Assembly (NCBI GenBank): GCA_963765585.1 | Contig: CAVXXB010000012.1 | Coordinates: 372,001 to 436,000 of the forward strand | Length of the DNA: 64,000 bases | Direction of reading: 5' to 3' | Source of the DNA: CAVXXB01 sp963765585 | GTDB taxonomy: Bacteria > Calditrichota > Calditrichia > JAJRVZ01 | Part shown: positions 29,588 to 37,921 of the stretch, one piece after another | Layout of the letters: each line of letters begins with the position of its first letter | Position numbering within the stretch: the stretch's first letter is position 1 | Made by a program: the position numbers and the translations under genes | The notes under the pieces: model-generated | What the model was told of the DNA's origin: nothing | The model's input: only the letters and a program-made list of their open reading frames with translations | Databases searched by the model: none

Positions 29588-29750
29588 ATTATTTATAACC
29601 ACTAAGTCACAAAGACACAAAGTGATAACAAATAATAGATTATCAGAAAAATTAGTCTTTATAACTTGCGATTTTCGTATTATAATTAAAATCTTTTTTT
29701 CTTTTCTCTTTGTCTCTTTGTCTCTTTGTACCTTTCTGTCTTAGTGGTAA
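29588..29750. repeat. ACCACTAAG element, copy 2 (direct repeat)
   Basis: Same orientation as copy 1, 7 bases after the DUF1080 stop. It differs mainly by an extra CACAAAGA near the left end and an expanded CTCTTTGTCTCTTTG stretch near the right end, and ends CTGTCTTAGTGGTAAT. Confidence 0.85.
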
Positions 29751-29800
29751 TATTTGTGCATTAATCAGTTTGGCCCCAGAATAATTACGGAGGATCATCA

Positions 29801-30922
29801 ATGTACAATCTGAGTATTACAAAAATTCTTACTCTTTGTTTTTTTGTAATTATCCTGGTTCTTATTAATGGTTGCGAAAATCCATCCGAAAAAACCGAAA
29901 CAAGTGTCTATCCCGAAGCAGAAAAGCAAAATGTAGACAGCAATCAGCTGGCAATCGCTTTTACTAATGCCGAAGAAATAGGCGATTTACAGGGACTTGC
30001 TGTGGCCCGGAATAATGTTATTGTTGCAGAAGAATATTTTAATGGAGCAGGTCCTGATCCCGATCCGGATTTACATGTAATGTCCGTGACTAAAAGCATA
30101 TCAGCAACCCTAATTGGAATTGCGATTGATAAAGGATTTATCGCCAGTGTAGATCAAACGATCGGCTATTATTTGGGTGAAGAGGTTGAACCAATCAACC
30201 CTGCGCTGGGGGAAGTTACTATTCGGCAGTTGTTGACTATGACCTGTGGACATGATTGGCACGAATTGGGATCATATTCAGAATTTGGCAACTGGGTAAA
30301 TGCATCTGACCAACTGATATATATTTATCAGAAACCAATTGTGAATACTCCGGGTACAGTATTCAATTACAGTGACGGTGGTGCACACCTGATATCGGCA
30401 ATTCTTCAGGAGGCGACAGGTATGAATACTGCCACTTTTGCCACACAGTTTTTGTTCCGACCTATGGGGTTGGATGAACGAATATGGTATACGGATAACC
30501 GTGGCATTCCTTATGGTGGTGTCGGACTTTGTTTGGGTATTCATGATATGATCAAAATCGGGTATCTCTATTTGAATGATGGCAATTTTAACGGCGAACA
30601 AATCGTTTCTGCTGAGTGGATAGCGGATGCTGGAAGTATGCAGATTTCAACAGATAATGCGATTCCCTTTTTAAGGGATTATGGATATTTCTGGTGGTTT
30701 AGCAGTGCACATGGCCATGAATTCATTTGCGCTAATGGTTACGGCGGGCAGTTTATTCTGGTAGCAAAAAACCTGAATCTGGTGATTGCTTCAAGATCTG
30801 ACTATCGTGGTATCAATCGTGACCAGGCCGGAAGTAATTGGTATCAAATTCTGAATATTATCATCAACCAAATCTTACCTGCGGTAAGAGTCGTAGCCAA
30901 GACAGTAAATTCAGATAAATAG
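29801..30922 (+). CDS. Serine hydrolase lipoprotein, beta-lactamase class C-like
   Basis: A 373-residue lipoprotein (lipobox LINGC) with the class C/penicillin-binding fold: SVTKS gives the nucleophile Ser and Lys (SxxK, about residue 98), YSDGG the Tyr (about residue 188), and NGYGGQ the third-motif region where KTG/HxG is usual. DWHELG and GNWVNASDQ are typical of the 6-aminohexanoate/esterase branch. Acts in the periplasm on an amide, ester or peptide; true beta-lactam resistance is unlikely. ATG 29801 follows CGGAGGATCATCA. It is separated by 11 bases from a methyltransferase gene, so an operon is likely. Confidence 0.85.
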   Translation: MYNLSITKILTLCFFVIILVLINGCENPSEKTETSVYPEAEKQNVDSNQLAIAFTNAEEIGDLQGLAVARNNVIVAEEYFNGAGPDPDPDLHVMSVTKSISATLIGIAIDKGFIASVDQTIGYYLGEEVEPINPALGEVTIRQLLTMTCGHDWHELGSYSEFGNWVNASDQLIYIYQKPIVNTPGTVFNYSDGGAHLISAILQEATGMNTATFATQFLFRPMGLDERIWYTDNRGIPYGGVGLCLGIHDMIKIGYLYLNDGNFNGEQIVSAEWIADAGSMQISTDNAIPFLRDYGYFWWFSSAHGHEFICANGYGGQFILVAKNLNLVIASRSDYRGINRDQAGSNWYQILNIIINQILPAVRVVAKTVNSDK

Positions 30923-30933
30923 GTAGAAATAAT

Positions 30934-31812
30934 ATGAAAGCTATCGAAACCGGAATGGGCGTCGCCTTGCTCAAGGCAACCGGAATGTTATATCCACCGG
31001 AAAAACGGCTTTTTGAGGATCCGTATTCTGAGAAATTATTGTCTCCCTTTTACAAATTTTGGTTGATGCTGATGCGCTCGCCAAAATTATTCAATCTCCT
31101 TATGCAGGCAAGAGAAAAATCCACACCCGGATTAATTGGCTGGATGTTCTGCCGGTTTCGCTACATAGATGATGTACTTAAGAAATGTCTTTCTGAAGGC
31201 GAAATTAAAACAGTGGTTAACCTGGGTGCCGGATATGATTGTCGTGCATTTTATATTCCGGGCGTGGAAAATCTTCGATATTTTGAAGTGGACCATCCGG
31301 AGGTGATCAGACAGAAAAAAAGTAAAATGATAAAAATATTGGGGACATTGCCGGATCATGTAGTTTTCGTTCCGGTTGATTTTGAGCATCAGGACCCTGG
31401 AACCGAGTTAAAAAAAGCAGGATATGCATTATCTGAAAAGACATTATTTATCTGGGAAGGAGTGACCCAATATATTACCGAAGAAGCGGTTAATAATACT
31501 TTAAAATATATCTCCCAGGCTGCCCCCGGCAGTAAAATGGTCTTCACCTACATACTAAAGAGTTTTATAGATGGAAAAGACATTCACGATGGTGTAAAAG
31601 TTATGTATAAATATATGCGAAAAGGAAAGCACCCGCTGTGGTTGTATGGCATGGATCCGGTTGGGCTTCCCGATTATCTTGCCAAATATTCACTTTCGCT
31701 TATCGAGGATATCGGATCACCTGAAGTTGATGATCGGTATATGGAGCAGCTCAATCTCAATTTAAAGGGATTTGAAATTGAGCGGTTGGCTTTGGCGGAA
31801 ATAACAAATTGA
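30934..31812 (+). CDS. Class I SAM-dependent methyltransferase (leucine carboxyl methyltransferase-like)
   Basis: A 292-residue cytoplasmic protein from the PF04072 group: ETGMGVALLKATGMLYPPEKRLFEDPYSEKLL, then the SAM loop VVNLGAGYDCRAFYIPG with the following acidic residue in RYFEVDHPEVIRQKK, and LFIWEGVTQYI. Some relatives methylate polyketide carboxyls or protein C-termini; in bacteria most are unassigned. It follows the serine hydrolase by 11 bases. The frame is intact. A REP-like palindrome lies 14 bases after its stop. Confidence 0.85.
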   Translation: MKAIETGMGVALLKATGMLYPPEKRLFEDPYSEKLLSPFYKFWLMLMRSPKLFNLLMQAREKSTPGLIGWMFCRFRYIDDVLKKCLSEGEIKTVVNLGAGYDCRAFYIPGVENLRYFEVDHPEVIRQKKSKMIKILGTLPDHVVFVPVDFEHQDPGTELKKAGYALSEKTLFIWEGVTQYITEEAVNNTLKYISQAAPGSKMVFTYILKSFIDGKDIHDGVKVMYKYMRKGKHPLWLYGMDPVGLPDYLAKYSLSLIEDIGSPEVDDRYMEQLNLNLKGFEIERLALAEITN

Positions 31813-31826
31813 GTTCAACTAAATAG

Positions 31827-31847
31827 GGAACGGTCTCAGACCGTTCC
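31827..31847. repeat. REP-like palindrome, consensus copy
   Basis: A 21-base perfect palindrome: arms GGAACGGTCT and AGACCGTTCC around a single C. It is identical to the copy inside the transposase remnant at 39936-39956. Confidence 0.9.
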
Positions 31848-31910
31848 GTGTCGCGTTTATAATTAAAAATGGCTCCAGAGACGCTGAGTCGCAAAGAAGT
31901 AATTCATAAA

Positions 31911-31984
31911 GAAGCGAAGATTCATGGATATAATAATCTTGCCATTACCGGTACCAAATATCTGATGACCGGCCCGGTCTATCC
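31911..31984. repeat. 74-base near-identical segment shared with 33556-33629
   Basis: One difference in 74 bases (C at 31979 where the partner has T). It codes the same middle part of the racemase in both broken halves; similarity drops sharply beyond both ends. Confidence 0.85.
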
Positions 31985-32274
31985 CGGGGTCTTAATGAAA
32001 TCCGGAATCATGTCTCAAATTCCCGATCAACAGGACCGCGAAAAAATAGATACAATCATTTTCAAGGAATTGGTAAATGGTGTTTTTAATGAAGTTTCAC
32101 GTTTATATTTTAATCGGGTAATTAACCAGTCTGAAACAAAATGGGTGTGATGCGGTTGTTTTGGGATGCACCGAGATACCGTTACTTGTAGATTCAAATG
32201 ATTGTTCGTTACCCACGCTGGATTCAACACGCTTGCTTGCCCGGGCGGAATTAAAAGCAGCCGTGAGGCCATAA
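31911..32274 (+). pseudogene. Aspartate/glutamate racemase-family gene, C-terminal half only
   Basis: The frame enters the middle of the protein (EAKIHGYNNLAITGTKYLMTGPVYPGV), continues KSGIMSQIPDQQDREKIDTIIFKELVNGVFNEVSRLYFN, and after one frame change near 32110 ends with NGCDAVVLGCTEIPLLVD...LPTLDSTRLLARA, the C-terminal signature with the second catalytic Cys. No N-terminal half is present upstream: a CAGAGACGCTGAGTCGCAAAG repeat word directly precedes it. The missing half type occurs downstream at 33226-33639, and the two share 74 bases. It cannot make a working racemase alone. Confidence 0.75.
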
Positions 32275-32286
32275 GAGATCAGGGGG

Positions 32287-33164
32287 ATGCTGAAATTAAA
32301 TTAATCGAAAATATAAAAGCAGATGATTCTCTGCGAAATGCGTATCATGACTTTATATCACTGGTGTTTCCCGGATTAAGTTTTGAAGATTGGTATGCAA
32401 AGGGATTATGGACAGATAAGTATATCCCTTTTTCGATTATCAAATCAGGAAAGATCATTTCCAATGTCTCGGCTTCCATCATGGATGTCATTATAGACGG
32501 GAGACAATATCGGGCAGTTCAATTGGGTGCGGCGGGCACTTTACCTGAATATCGTAATCAGGGATTATCCCGCGAGCTAATAGGCCATGTCATCTCAAAG
32601 TATAAAAATAGTGTCGATTTTTTCTTTTTGTTTGCCAATGAAACCGTTATGGAATTTTACCCCAAATTTGGTTTTAAGGGATTCATGGAAAATGTATATA
32701 TCGCCGAATCAAATCTACCCCAGCCAAACTATTCAGCCAGAAAGTTAAACATACATGTGGAAAGTGATTATTCACTACTACTCGACATGATAAATCAAAG
32801 ACAGACAATCACAAAAATATTTGCTGCCGAGGATTATGGATTTATCACCATGTGGCATGTACTTAATCTCTACACCGATAATTTATATTACATCGAAGAG
32901 GAACAGGCAATTTTAATCGTCAGGGAAGATAAGGGCATATTGTATGTACTGGATGCAATCTTTCGTGCCCAATTTGATTTTCATAGCGCACTTGCTAAAA
33001 TAATGAACAAAGATTCAATTAGATGTATTTGTTATTATTTCCCTCCGGATGTAATCAATTATCAGTATGATAAAATTGAACCTGATGTGACCGGGTTATT
33101 TGTGCTCGGTAATATTAACTTGCCAACAGGTCCATTCAGATTTCCATTAACTGCAGTTACCTGA
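32287..33164 (+). CDS. GNAT-family acetyltransferase (Eis-like), start region disturbed
   Basis: The frame is open from 32202, but no start codon fits there. ATG 32287 restores a natural N-terminus (MLKIKLIENIKADDS) if one A is added to the A-run at about 32293-32295. The acetyl-CoA fold is seen in YRAVQLGAAGTLPEYRNQGLSRELI (acceptor loop R..GLSR), FFFLFANETVMEFYPKFGFKG, and a second domain with PFRFPLTAVT at the end. About 292 residues. Eis-like enzymes acetylate amines, including aminoglycosides, but the substrate here is unknown. It lies between the two halves of the broken racemase. Confidence 0.7.
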
Positions 33165-33225
33165 TTTTAATAACATAGGACAAACGGATAATTCGTGAAT
33201 ATCCGTTTGATTTAATGAGGTACAA

Positions 33226-33639
33226 ATGGCAAAACACATTGGAATTGTCGACTGCAGTGCAGAAGGCGCGGCATTATGTTACCGGACCATCTGCGCTGAA
33301 GCACCGGCATTAATGGGCGAGCATATGCACCCGGAAATCTCCATGCATACGTATCCGCTGGCAGACTATATGACACAGATTTATAAAGATAACTGGCAGG
33401 GTGTCGCTGAATTGATGCTGTCCTCTGCCAGGAAATTAACTGAGATTGGTGCTGACTTTACACTGAGTCCCGATAATACGATTCACCAGGTTTTTGATCA
33501 GGTCGTATCTGAATCTCCCATTCCATGGCTGCATATTGCGCAAGCTGTGGCAGATGAAGCGAAGATTCATGGATATAATAATCTTGCCATTACCGGTACC
33601 AAATATCTGATGACCGGCCCGGTTTATCCGGAGGTTTAA
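33226..33639 (+). pseudogene. Aspartate/glutamate racemase-family gene, N-terminal half
   Basis: ATG 33226 follows ATGAGGTACAA. The first 137 residues match the family (HIGIVDCSAEGAALCYRTI; KLTEIGADFTLSPDNTIHQVF; WLHIAQAVADEAKIHGYNNLAITGT), then a stop comes after VYPEV; the frame just beyond reads NKSGIALSDPE and fades into intergenic DNA. The first catalytic Cys, normally before PxNT, reads Ser in TLSPDNT. The gene therefore lacks its second half and its first nucleophile. Its 3' coding part shares 74 bases with the C-terminal half at 31911. Confidence 0.75.
33556..33629. repeat. 74-base near-identical segment shared with 31911-31984
   Basis: Partner copy of the segment described at 31911-31984, in the same orientation, about 1.65 kb apart. 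Confidence 0.85.
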
Positions 33640-33702
33640 ACAAATCAGGAATCGCATTATCTGATCCGGAATATTTATTATCAGATTTCCATTTAGATTA
33701 TA

Positions 33703-34272
33703 ATGAAATATTTTAATAATGCGCAAAATGTAGATGAATACATTAAGATGGCGGATGGTTATGACGGCCGTGATCTGATCACAATTCTACAAAATCATCT
33801 GCCGTCTCATTCTACTGTTCTTGAACTGGGTATGGGGCCGGGCAAAGATTTGGACATACTTGCTGAAAAGTATGAGGTAACCGGTTCGGATTCTTCATCT
33901 GTATTTCTTGATCTATATCGCAAAACACATCCAAAAGCAGATTTGTTACAACTGGATGCGGTCTCAATTAAAACCGATCGAAATTTTGACTGTATCTATT
34001 CCAACAAAGTGTTACATCATCTGCATAAGTCCGAGATACATCAGTCTTTTAGAAGACAGAGGGAATTGCTAACCGGGCAGGAACTGTTAATGCATTCATT
34101 CTGGTATGGGAACAGCGAAGAAGAATATAATGGGCTGTGGTTTGCCTATTATGAGGAGGAAGAGCTATTGGGAATGATTGGCGATGGTTTCACCTCTGTG
34201 GCTGCCGAGCGGTATACGGAACTTGAAAAGGATGATTCATTTTACATTTTATTGCGTAAATCTGAAGACTAA
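33703..34272 (+). CDS. Class I SAM-dependent methyltransferase
   Basis: A 189-residue cytoplasmic protein. It has the glycine motif LELGMGPGKDLDILAEKYEVTGSDSS (SAM loop and acidic residue), then LLQLDAVSIKTDRNFDCIYSNKVLHHLHKS, the motif II/III part of small-molecule methyltransferases. The C-terminus (FTSVAAERYTELEKDDSFYILLRK) is a closing strand pair. Substrate unknown. ATG 33703 follows a poor ribosome site. The frame is intact, and it lies 63 bases after the broken racemase. Confidence 0.85.
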   Translation: MKYFNNAQNVDEYIKMADGYDGRDLITILQNHLPSHSTVLELGMGPGKDLDILAEKYEVTGSDSSSVFLDLYRKTHPKADLLQLDAVSIKTDRNFDCIYSNKVLHHLHKSEIHQSFRRQRELLTGQELLMHSFWYGNSEEEYNGLWFAYYEEEELLGMIGDGFTSVAAERYTELEKDDSFYILLRKSED

Positions 34273-34370
34273 CTGCAATTCGCTGATAATCGGAAATATT
34301 AAATTTGAGGATCATATAATAAAAATATTTATCTGGTGATCAAGTCAGAAACAAAGAGAAATAATAAGAT

Positions 34371-35150
34371 ATGAAACCATATAAAAATATATTTTTAAAT
34401 TCCTTTATGGCCTTCGTATCAGCGTTCATTCTGACGACAATCATACATGAATCCGGTCATTTTATTTCTTATCTATTGGCTGGAGCACAACCGGAGTTAT
34501 TCCACAATTACGTTCAGACATCCGATAATACACTCAGCCTACAAATAAAAATTATTGCTGCGATGGCTGGTCCGGTTATCAGTTTGTTGCAGGGTATAAT
34601 CTTCACGATGCTTGTCGTTAAGAATCAGAAAAATAATGCCCGGTACTTGCTCTTTTTATGGTTGAGCTTATTAGGATTTATAAATTTCTTCGGCTATTTG
34701 ATGTTGACACCGCTCAGCACAAAAGGTGATACGGGCAAAGTGGCAGAACTACTGCACATCTCTTATGTTGCTCGTATTATTATTGCGGTCATTGGCCTTG
34801 CGACTTTAATATTCATCGTAGTAAAAATTGGCCGGTATTTTGCCAATTTTATTCCCACCAGGACCGAATTACCAATTAGAGGTAAATATGTTAACTTCCT
34901 GGTAATGTTTCCTATAATCGCTGGAAGTATGGTTAATGTAATCCTGGCATTCCCTATTCCGGTTATTCTAAGTGTAATATATCCGGCGACAAGTGCCTAC
35001 GTGATTCTTAGCTCTTATGGTGTCATCTTAAAAACAGAGCGACAACAAATGCCCGATTCTGATCTTGATAAAAAGATATCACTATTTCTTGTCATTATTG
35101 TAATGACTTGTATTATTCTAAATCGAATTTTAACAACCGGGATTGGTTAG
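34371..35150 (+). CDS. Membrane protein with HExxH motif, peptidase M50-like
   Basis: A 259-residue protein with about seven membrane segments. The first segment holds TIIHESGHFISYLLAG, the HExxH zinc site of M50 site-2-type proteases; the second site is less clear, as the expected NPxDG is not seen and AMAGPVISLLQG is nearest. Homologues of this shape are widespread in FCB bacteria without known substrates. It could be an active intramembrane protease or a relative that lost activity. ATG 34371 follows AAGAGAAATAATAAGAT. It stands alone. Confidence 0.6.
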   Translation: MKPYKNIFLNSFMAFVSAFILTTIIHESGHFISYLLAGAQPELFHNYVQTSDNTLSLQIKIIAAMAGPVISLLQGIIFTMLVVKNQKNNARYLLFLWLSLLGFINFFGYLMLTPLSTKGDTGKVAELLHISYVARIIIAVIGLATLIFIVVKIGRYFANFIPTRTELPIRGKYVNFLVMFPIIAGSMVNVILAFPIPVILSVIYPATSAYVILSSYGVILKTERQQMPDSDLDKKISLFLVIIVMTCIILNRILTTGIG

Positions 35151-35541
35151 AATTTATATTTGCCACTGAATCTTACTGTTATTATTTTGGTCTGGATAAT
35201 TTATCTCTTGCAAAGATAGAGAGACTAAATATTTTTAATTTAAAAATTAGAAACTAGAGATTAGTAATTTGTAACTGCCTATTACCTATTGCCAATCGTT
35301 AATTTCTCATCTCTCATTTCGAGATTCTACCTGAGACTTTGTGCGTTTGTGCATCCCGTCCTGGCAGACACACGAGTAATGAAATTACCCCAGGATTAAT
35401 CCTGGTGTAAGCAAACTGATATAATTATATCTAATGGACTATTATCTGACAATCATTATTCATTTGACTACTTTATAAATTGTTAAACAAAAGTTCATTT
35501 GCTTGCTTTAATATCATCGCTCATATAGGAGAACCCCGAAA
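35151..35541. repeat. Repeat-rich gap with a 26-base palindrome
   Basis: No gene is seen. At 35246-35330 short words (AATTAGAAACTAGAGATTAG, GCCTATTACCTATTGCC, TCTCATCTCTCATTTCG) repeat with drift. At 35385-35410 is a near-perfect palindrome whose core is CCAGGATTAATCCTGG (35390-35405). Confidence 0.6.
35385..35410. repeat. Palindrome with core CCAGGATTAATCCTGG
   Basis: Arms TTACCCCAGGATT and AATCCTGGTGTAA differ in one pair. It resembles a mobile or regulatory palindrome; a second copy was not found in this window. Confidence 0.6.
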
Positions 35542-35895
35542 GTGGAAAATCTTACTCTTATATTCATAATTGTTGCGATTGCCCTTGGCCTGGTCGTATT
35601 TATGATACGATCGGCCTCTAAAGATGAAAAAACAAAAAGAGTACCCAATTATCGTGCCTTATTTATTCTGGGTGTAACATGGTTACCAGTCGGTATTGCT
35701 ACAGATAATGCCGGACTATGGGGAATGGGTGCCGTATTTATGATCATAGGTGGATTAAATAAAGACAAATGGGGACAGGAAACGAAATGGGCCGATCTGT
35801 CTCCCGGTGCAAAGAAAACGAAACTGATTGTTCTTGGCGGCTTAACACTCGTGTTACTTGCGGCTGTATTATATTTTGTTTTCGTAAAAAAATAG
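35542..35895 (+). CDS. Small membrane protein of unknown function
   Basis: A 117-residue protein starting at GTG 35542, 12 bases after AGGAGAACC. It has three hydrophobic segments (about residues 3-20, 40-68 and 95-114) and a hydrophilic part KDKWGQETKWADLSPGAKKTK before the last. I do not recognise the family. An S41 protease gene starts 25 bases downstream, so the two are probably cotranscribed. Confidence 0.6.
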   Translation: MENLTLIFIIVAIALGLVVFMIRSASKDEKTKRVPNYRALFILGVTWLPVGIATDNAGLWGMGAVFMIIGGLNKDKWGQETKWADLSPGAKKTKLIVLGGLTLVLLAAVLYFVFVKK

Positions 35896-35920
35896 CATTC
35901 AAAAATTATAAGATCCTCAT

Positions 35921-36890
35921 ATGATCCGAACAAAATTATTTATAACATTTGCAATTATATTGGTGGTATCAAATATAGCCTGCACCCAACAATCCGGGCC
36001 GCCCGATAAAAATGAGATATCAACAATTATCGATACCTGTGTCACCGCCTTCAGAACACATTATGTTTACCCGGAGAAAGTTTCTGAAATCAAATCTCAT
36101 ATTCAAAAAAGTCAGGAGGATGGAAAATATGAAGATTTGCATAATTTGAAATCCCTGACCAAACAACTTCGATCAGATTTCCGTGCGGCAACAAATGACC
36201 GGCACATTTGGATAGATATAATGGATAATCTCCCAGTAATAGATTCGGATGTCTCTGATCAGATAAAAATGGACCAGCTAGAAAAAGAAAATTTCGGATT
36301 TGGGGAAATTGAAAACTTAACGGAAAGTGTCGTCTGTCTTAAGTTAAACGGCTTTAAAGATTTAAAGTATGCCCGAAAAACAGCCACGGAGGTTATGCAA
36401 AAATTGGGTAATTATGATATTATAATAATTGATTTGAGAGAAAATCATGGTGGGCACAGTAACATGGTTCATTTTATATCCAGTTATTTTTTTGCAGAAC
36501 AAACACAATTAAATTCACTCTACTTCAGAGAGCGTGATTCACTGGCGACCGCCTGGACAGACCCCGAAATTGCCAAATCAAAATTAGTGGATAATAAATT
36601 ATTTTTATTGACCAGTAAAAATACGGCTTCGGCAGCCGAATCATTTGCCTATACAATGAAGAATTATGAAAGAGCTACAATTGTTGGTGAATCCACCCGT
36701 GGTGCCGGACACTGGACGGAAAGTTTTCAGTATCCTCGAGCTGGATATATTTCTCGAAATTCCAGTGGCCCGGCCCATAAGTCCGGTTACCGGTAAAGGC
36801 TGGGAAATAGTAGGTGTACTACCGGATGTGGAAGTCCCGGCAGAAAAAGCACGGGAAGAGGCCCTGAAAATTATTCAAAAATACAATTAA
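35921..36890 (+). CDS. S41 family peptidase, one frameshift
   Basis: ATG 35921 opens a signal peptide with lipobox NIAC. After a helical linker (DTCVTAFRTHYVYPEKVSEIK) comes the tail-specific/C-terminal-processing fold: VVCLKLNGFKD, DIIIIDLRENHGGHSNM, LFLLTSKNTASAAESFAYTMKNY with the Ser nucleophile, and VGESTRGAG where the general base is expected. The frame slips near 36730-36760; reading resumes LEIPVARPISPVTGKGWEIVGVLPDVEVPAEKA. Joined length is about 323 residues, with no PDZ domain, as in retinol-binding-like S41 members. It should hydrolyse peptides in the periplasm. A second S41 gene starts at 62700. Confidence 0.8.
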
Positions 36891-37016
36891 ACTCGATTTA
36901 CAGTCAACCCGGCTCCAATAAATACAAATTCCTTAAAATGTTTCCTTGAAACTTATGCAATTATAATTTATTTTATAACTGTAATTCTTAAAGAAAGTAT
37001 TTTATCTATAATTCGC

Positions 37017-37037
37017 GGAAAGGTCTGAGACCGTTCC
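37017..37037. repeat. REP-like palindrome copy
   Basis: A 21-base element GGAAAGGTCT-G-AGACCGTTCC, one base from the consensus in the left arm, 31 bases before the zinc-ribbon gene. Confidence 0.8.
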
Positions 37038-37067
37038 CCATATTTTAAATATTTAGGAGAAATTATA

Positions 37068-37262
37068 ATGGCGACATACGAATGTGCAGTTTGCGGAATG
37101 GCTGTTAATGCCACATGTGCTAAATGCGATGCCCCTCTTGTAGATGATATATTAAAACTGGATGATGGCGCCGAAGTTCAGATTTCAAAATGTCCCAATG
37201 GACATGGTAAAATAAAGTCCCCCCTTTGTTGCGGACAGGACATGACTTGTAGTGTAAAATAG
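37068..37262 (+). CDS. Small cysteine-rich (zinc-ribbon-like) protein
   Basis: A 64-residue protein with four Cys pairs or singles: CAVC at 5-8, CAKC at 16-19, SKCPNGHG and CCGQDMTC near the end. This layout suggests one or two metal-binding knuckles. The text KCPNGHGKIKSPLCCG is shared with small proteins in several environmental FCB genomes, as far as I recall, but no function is known. ATG 37068 follows TTTAGGAGAAATTATA, a good ribosome site. The frame is intact. Confidence 0.75.
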   Translation: MATYECAVCGMAVNATCAKCDAPLVDDILKLDDGAEVQISKCPNGHGKIKSPLCCGQDMTCSVK

Positions 37263-37313
37263 TTCTTTAGCATTGTAAAGAATTAATGGCTGTATCATAC
37301 TTATATAAAAAAG

Positions 37314-37739
37314 ATGTCGATGAGAGATAATTCCAGGATATTAGTAAAACTGGTTTTCTGGTTGACTGTAATCGCACTTATTAATATCATCTCGTGTGAT
37401 GGATCACTCAATTATGAGCAGGATAGTCCGGTTGTCGGAACATGGGTATTTGACTCCTATGATGACAATGTGACCGTCCTGCTCAGATCTGATCAATTGG
37501 ACGAAAATCAGTACGGATTTTCATTTTCCCCTTCGGGAAATTTTATCGAAAGAAAAAATTCCGGATGGTGTGGTACCCCGCCGATTGCTTATAAAAATTT
37601 TGAAGGCCACTGGAAAAAGTTATCTGATAATCTTTATTCAATCGATGTTGATTACTGGGGTGGAAAAACAAGTTACAACATCCAGATACTATCTGTAAAT
37701 ACCTACCAGTTACGTATTAGCTATCAATATTCCGAGTAA
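37314..37739 (+). CDS. Lipoprotein, lipocalin-like
   Basis: A 141-residue protein with lipobox IISC (residues 25-28). The mature part begins SPVVGTWVFDSYDDNVTVLL and goes on FSFSPSGNFIERKNSGWCGTPPIAYKNFEGHWKKL and YSIDVDYWGGKTSYNIQIL, the pattern of a small beta-barrel of lipocalin type (GTW start). Such lipoproteins may carry lipid or act as covers; no ligand can be named. ATG 37314 was taken; ATG 37320 (MRDNSR) is equally possible. Located after the zinc-ribbon gene by 51 bases. Confidence 0.6.
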   Translation: MSMRDNSRILVKLVFWLTVIALINIISCDGSLNYEQDSPVVGTWVFDSYDDNVTVLLRSDQLDENQYGFSFSPSGNFIERKNSGWCGTPPIAYKNFEGHWKKLSDNLYSIDVDYWGGKTSYNIQILSVNTYQLRISYQYSE

Positions 37740-37821
37740 ACCGGAAACAAATCTAAACAAATTCTCGTCTATTCTGAATAAAAATTCCTAAACTTCAGAT
37801 AAATGACAATATTCGTTAATA

Positions 37822-37851
37822 TGTCATTCTGAACTTGTTTCAGAATCTAAT
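37822..37851. repeat. TGTCATTCTGAACTTG element fragment
   Basis: TGTCATTCTGAACTTGTTT then CAGAATCT: the first word and CAGAAT are inverted relatives. Related to 14411-14480 and 5954-6034. Confidence 0.6.
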
Positions 37852-37921
37852 ATATAGATCCTTAGATAAATATGGATTTATTATCAATCTGTGATTACAC
37901 GGGTAAGAGAAAGGGAGTATT

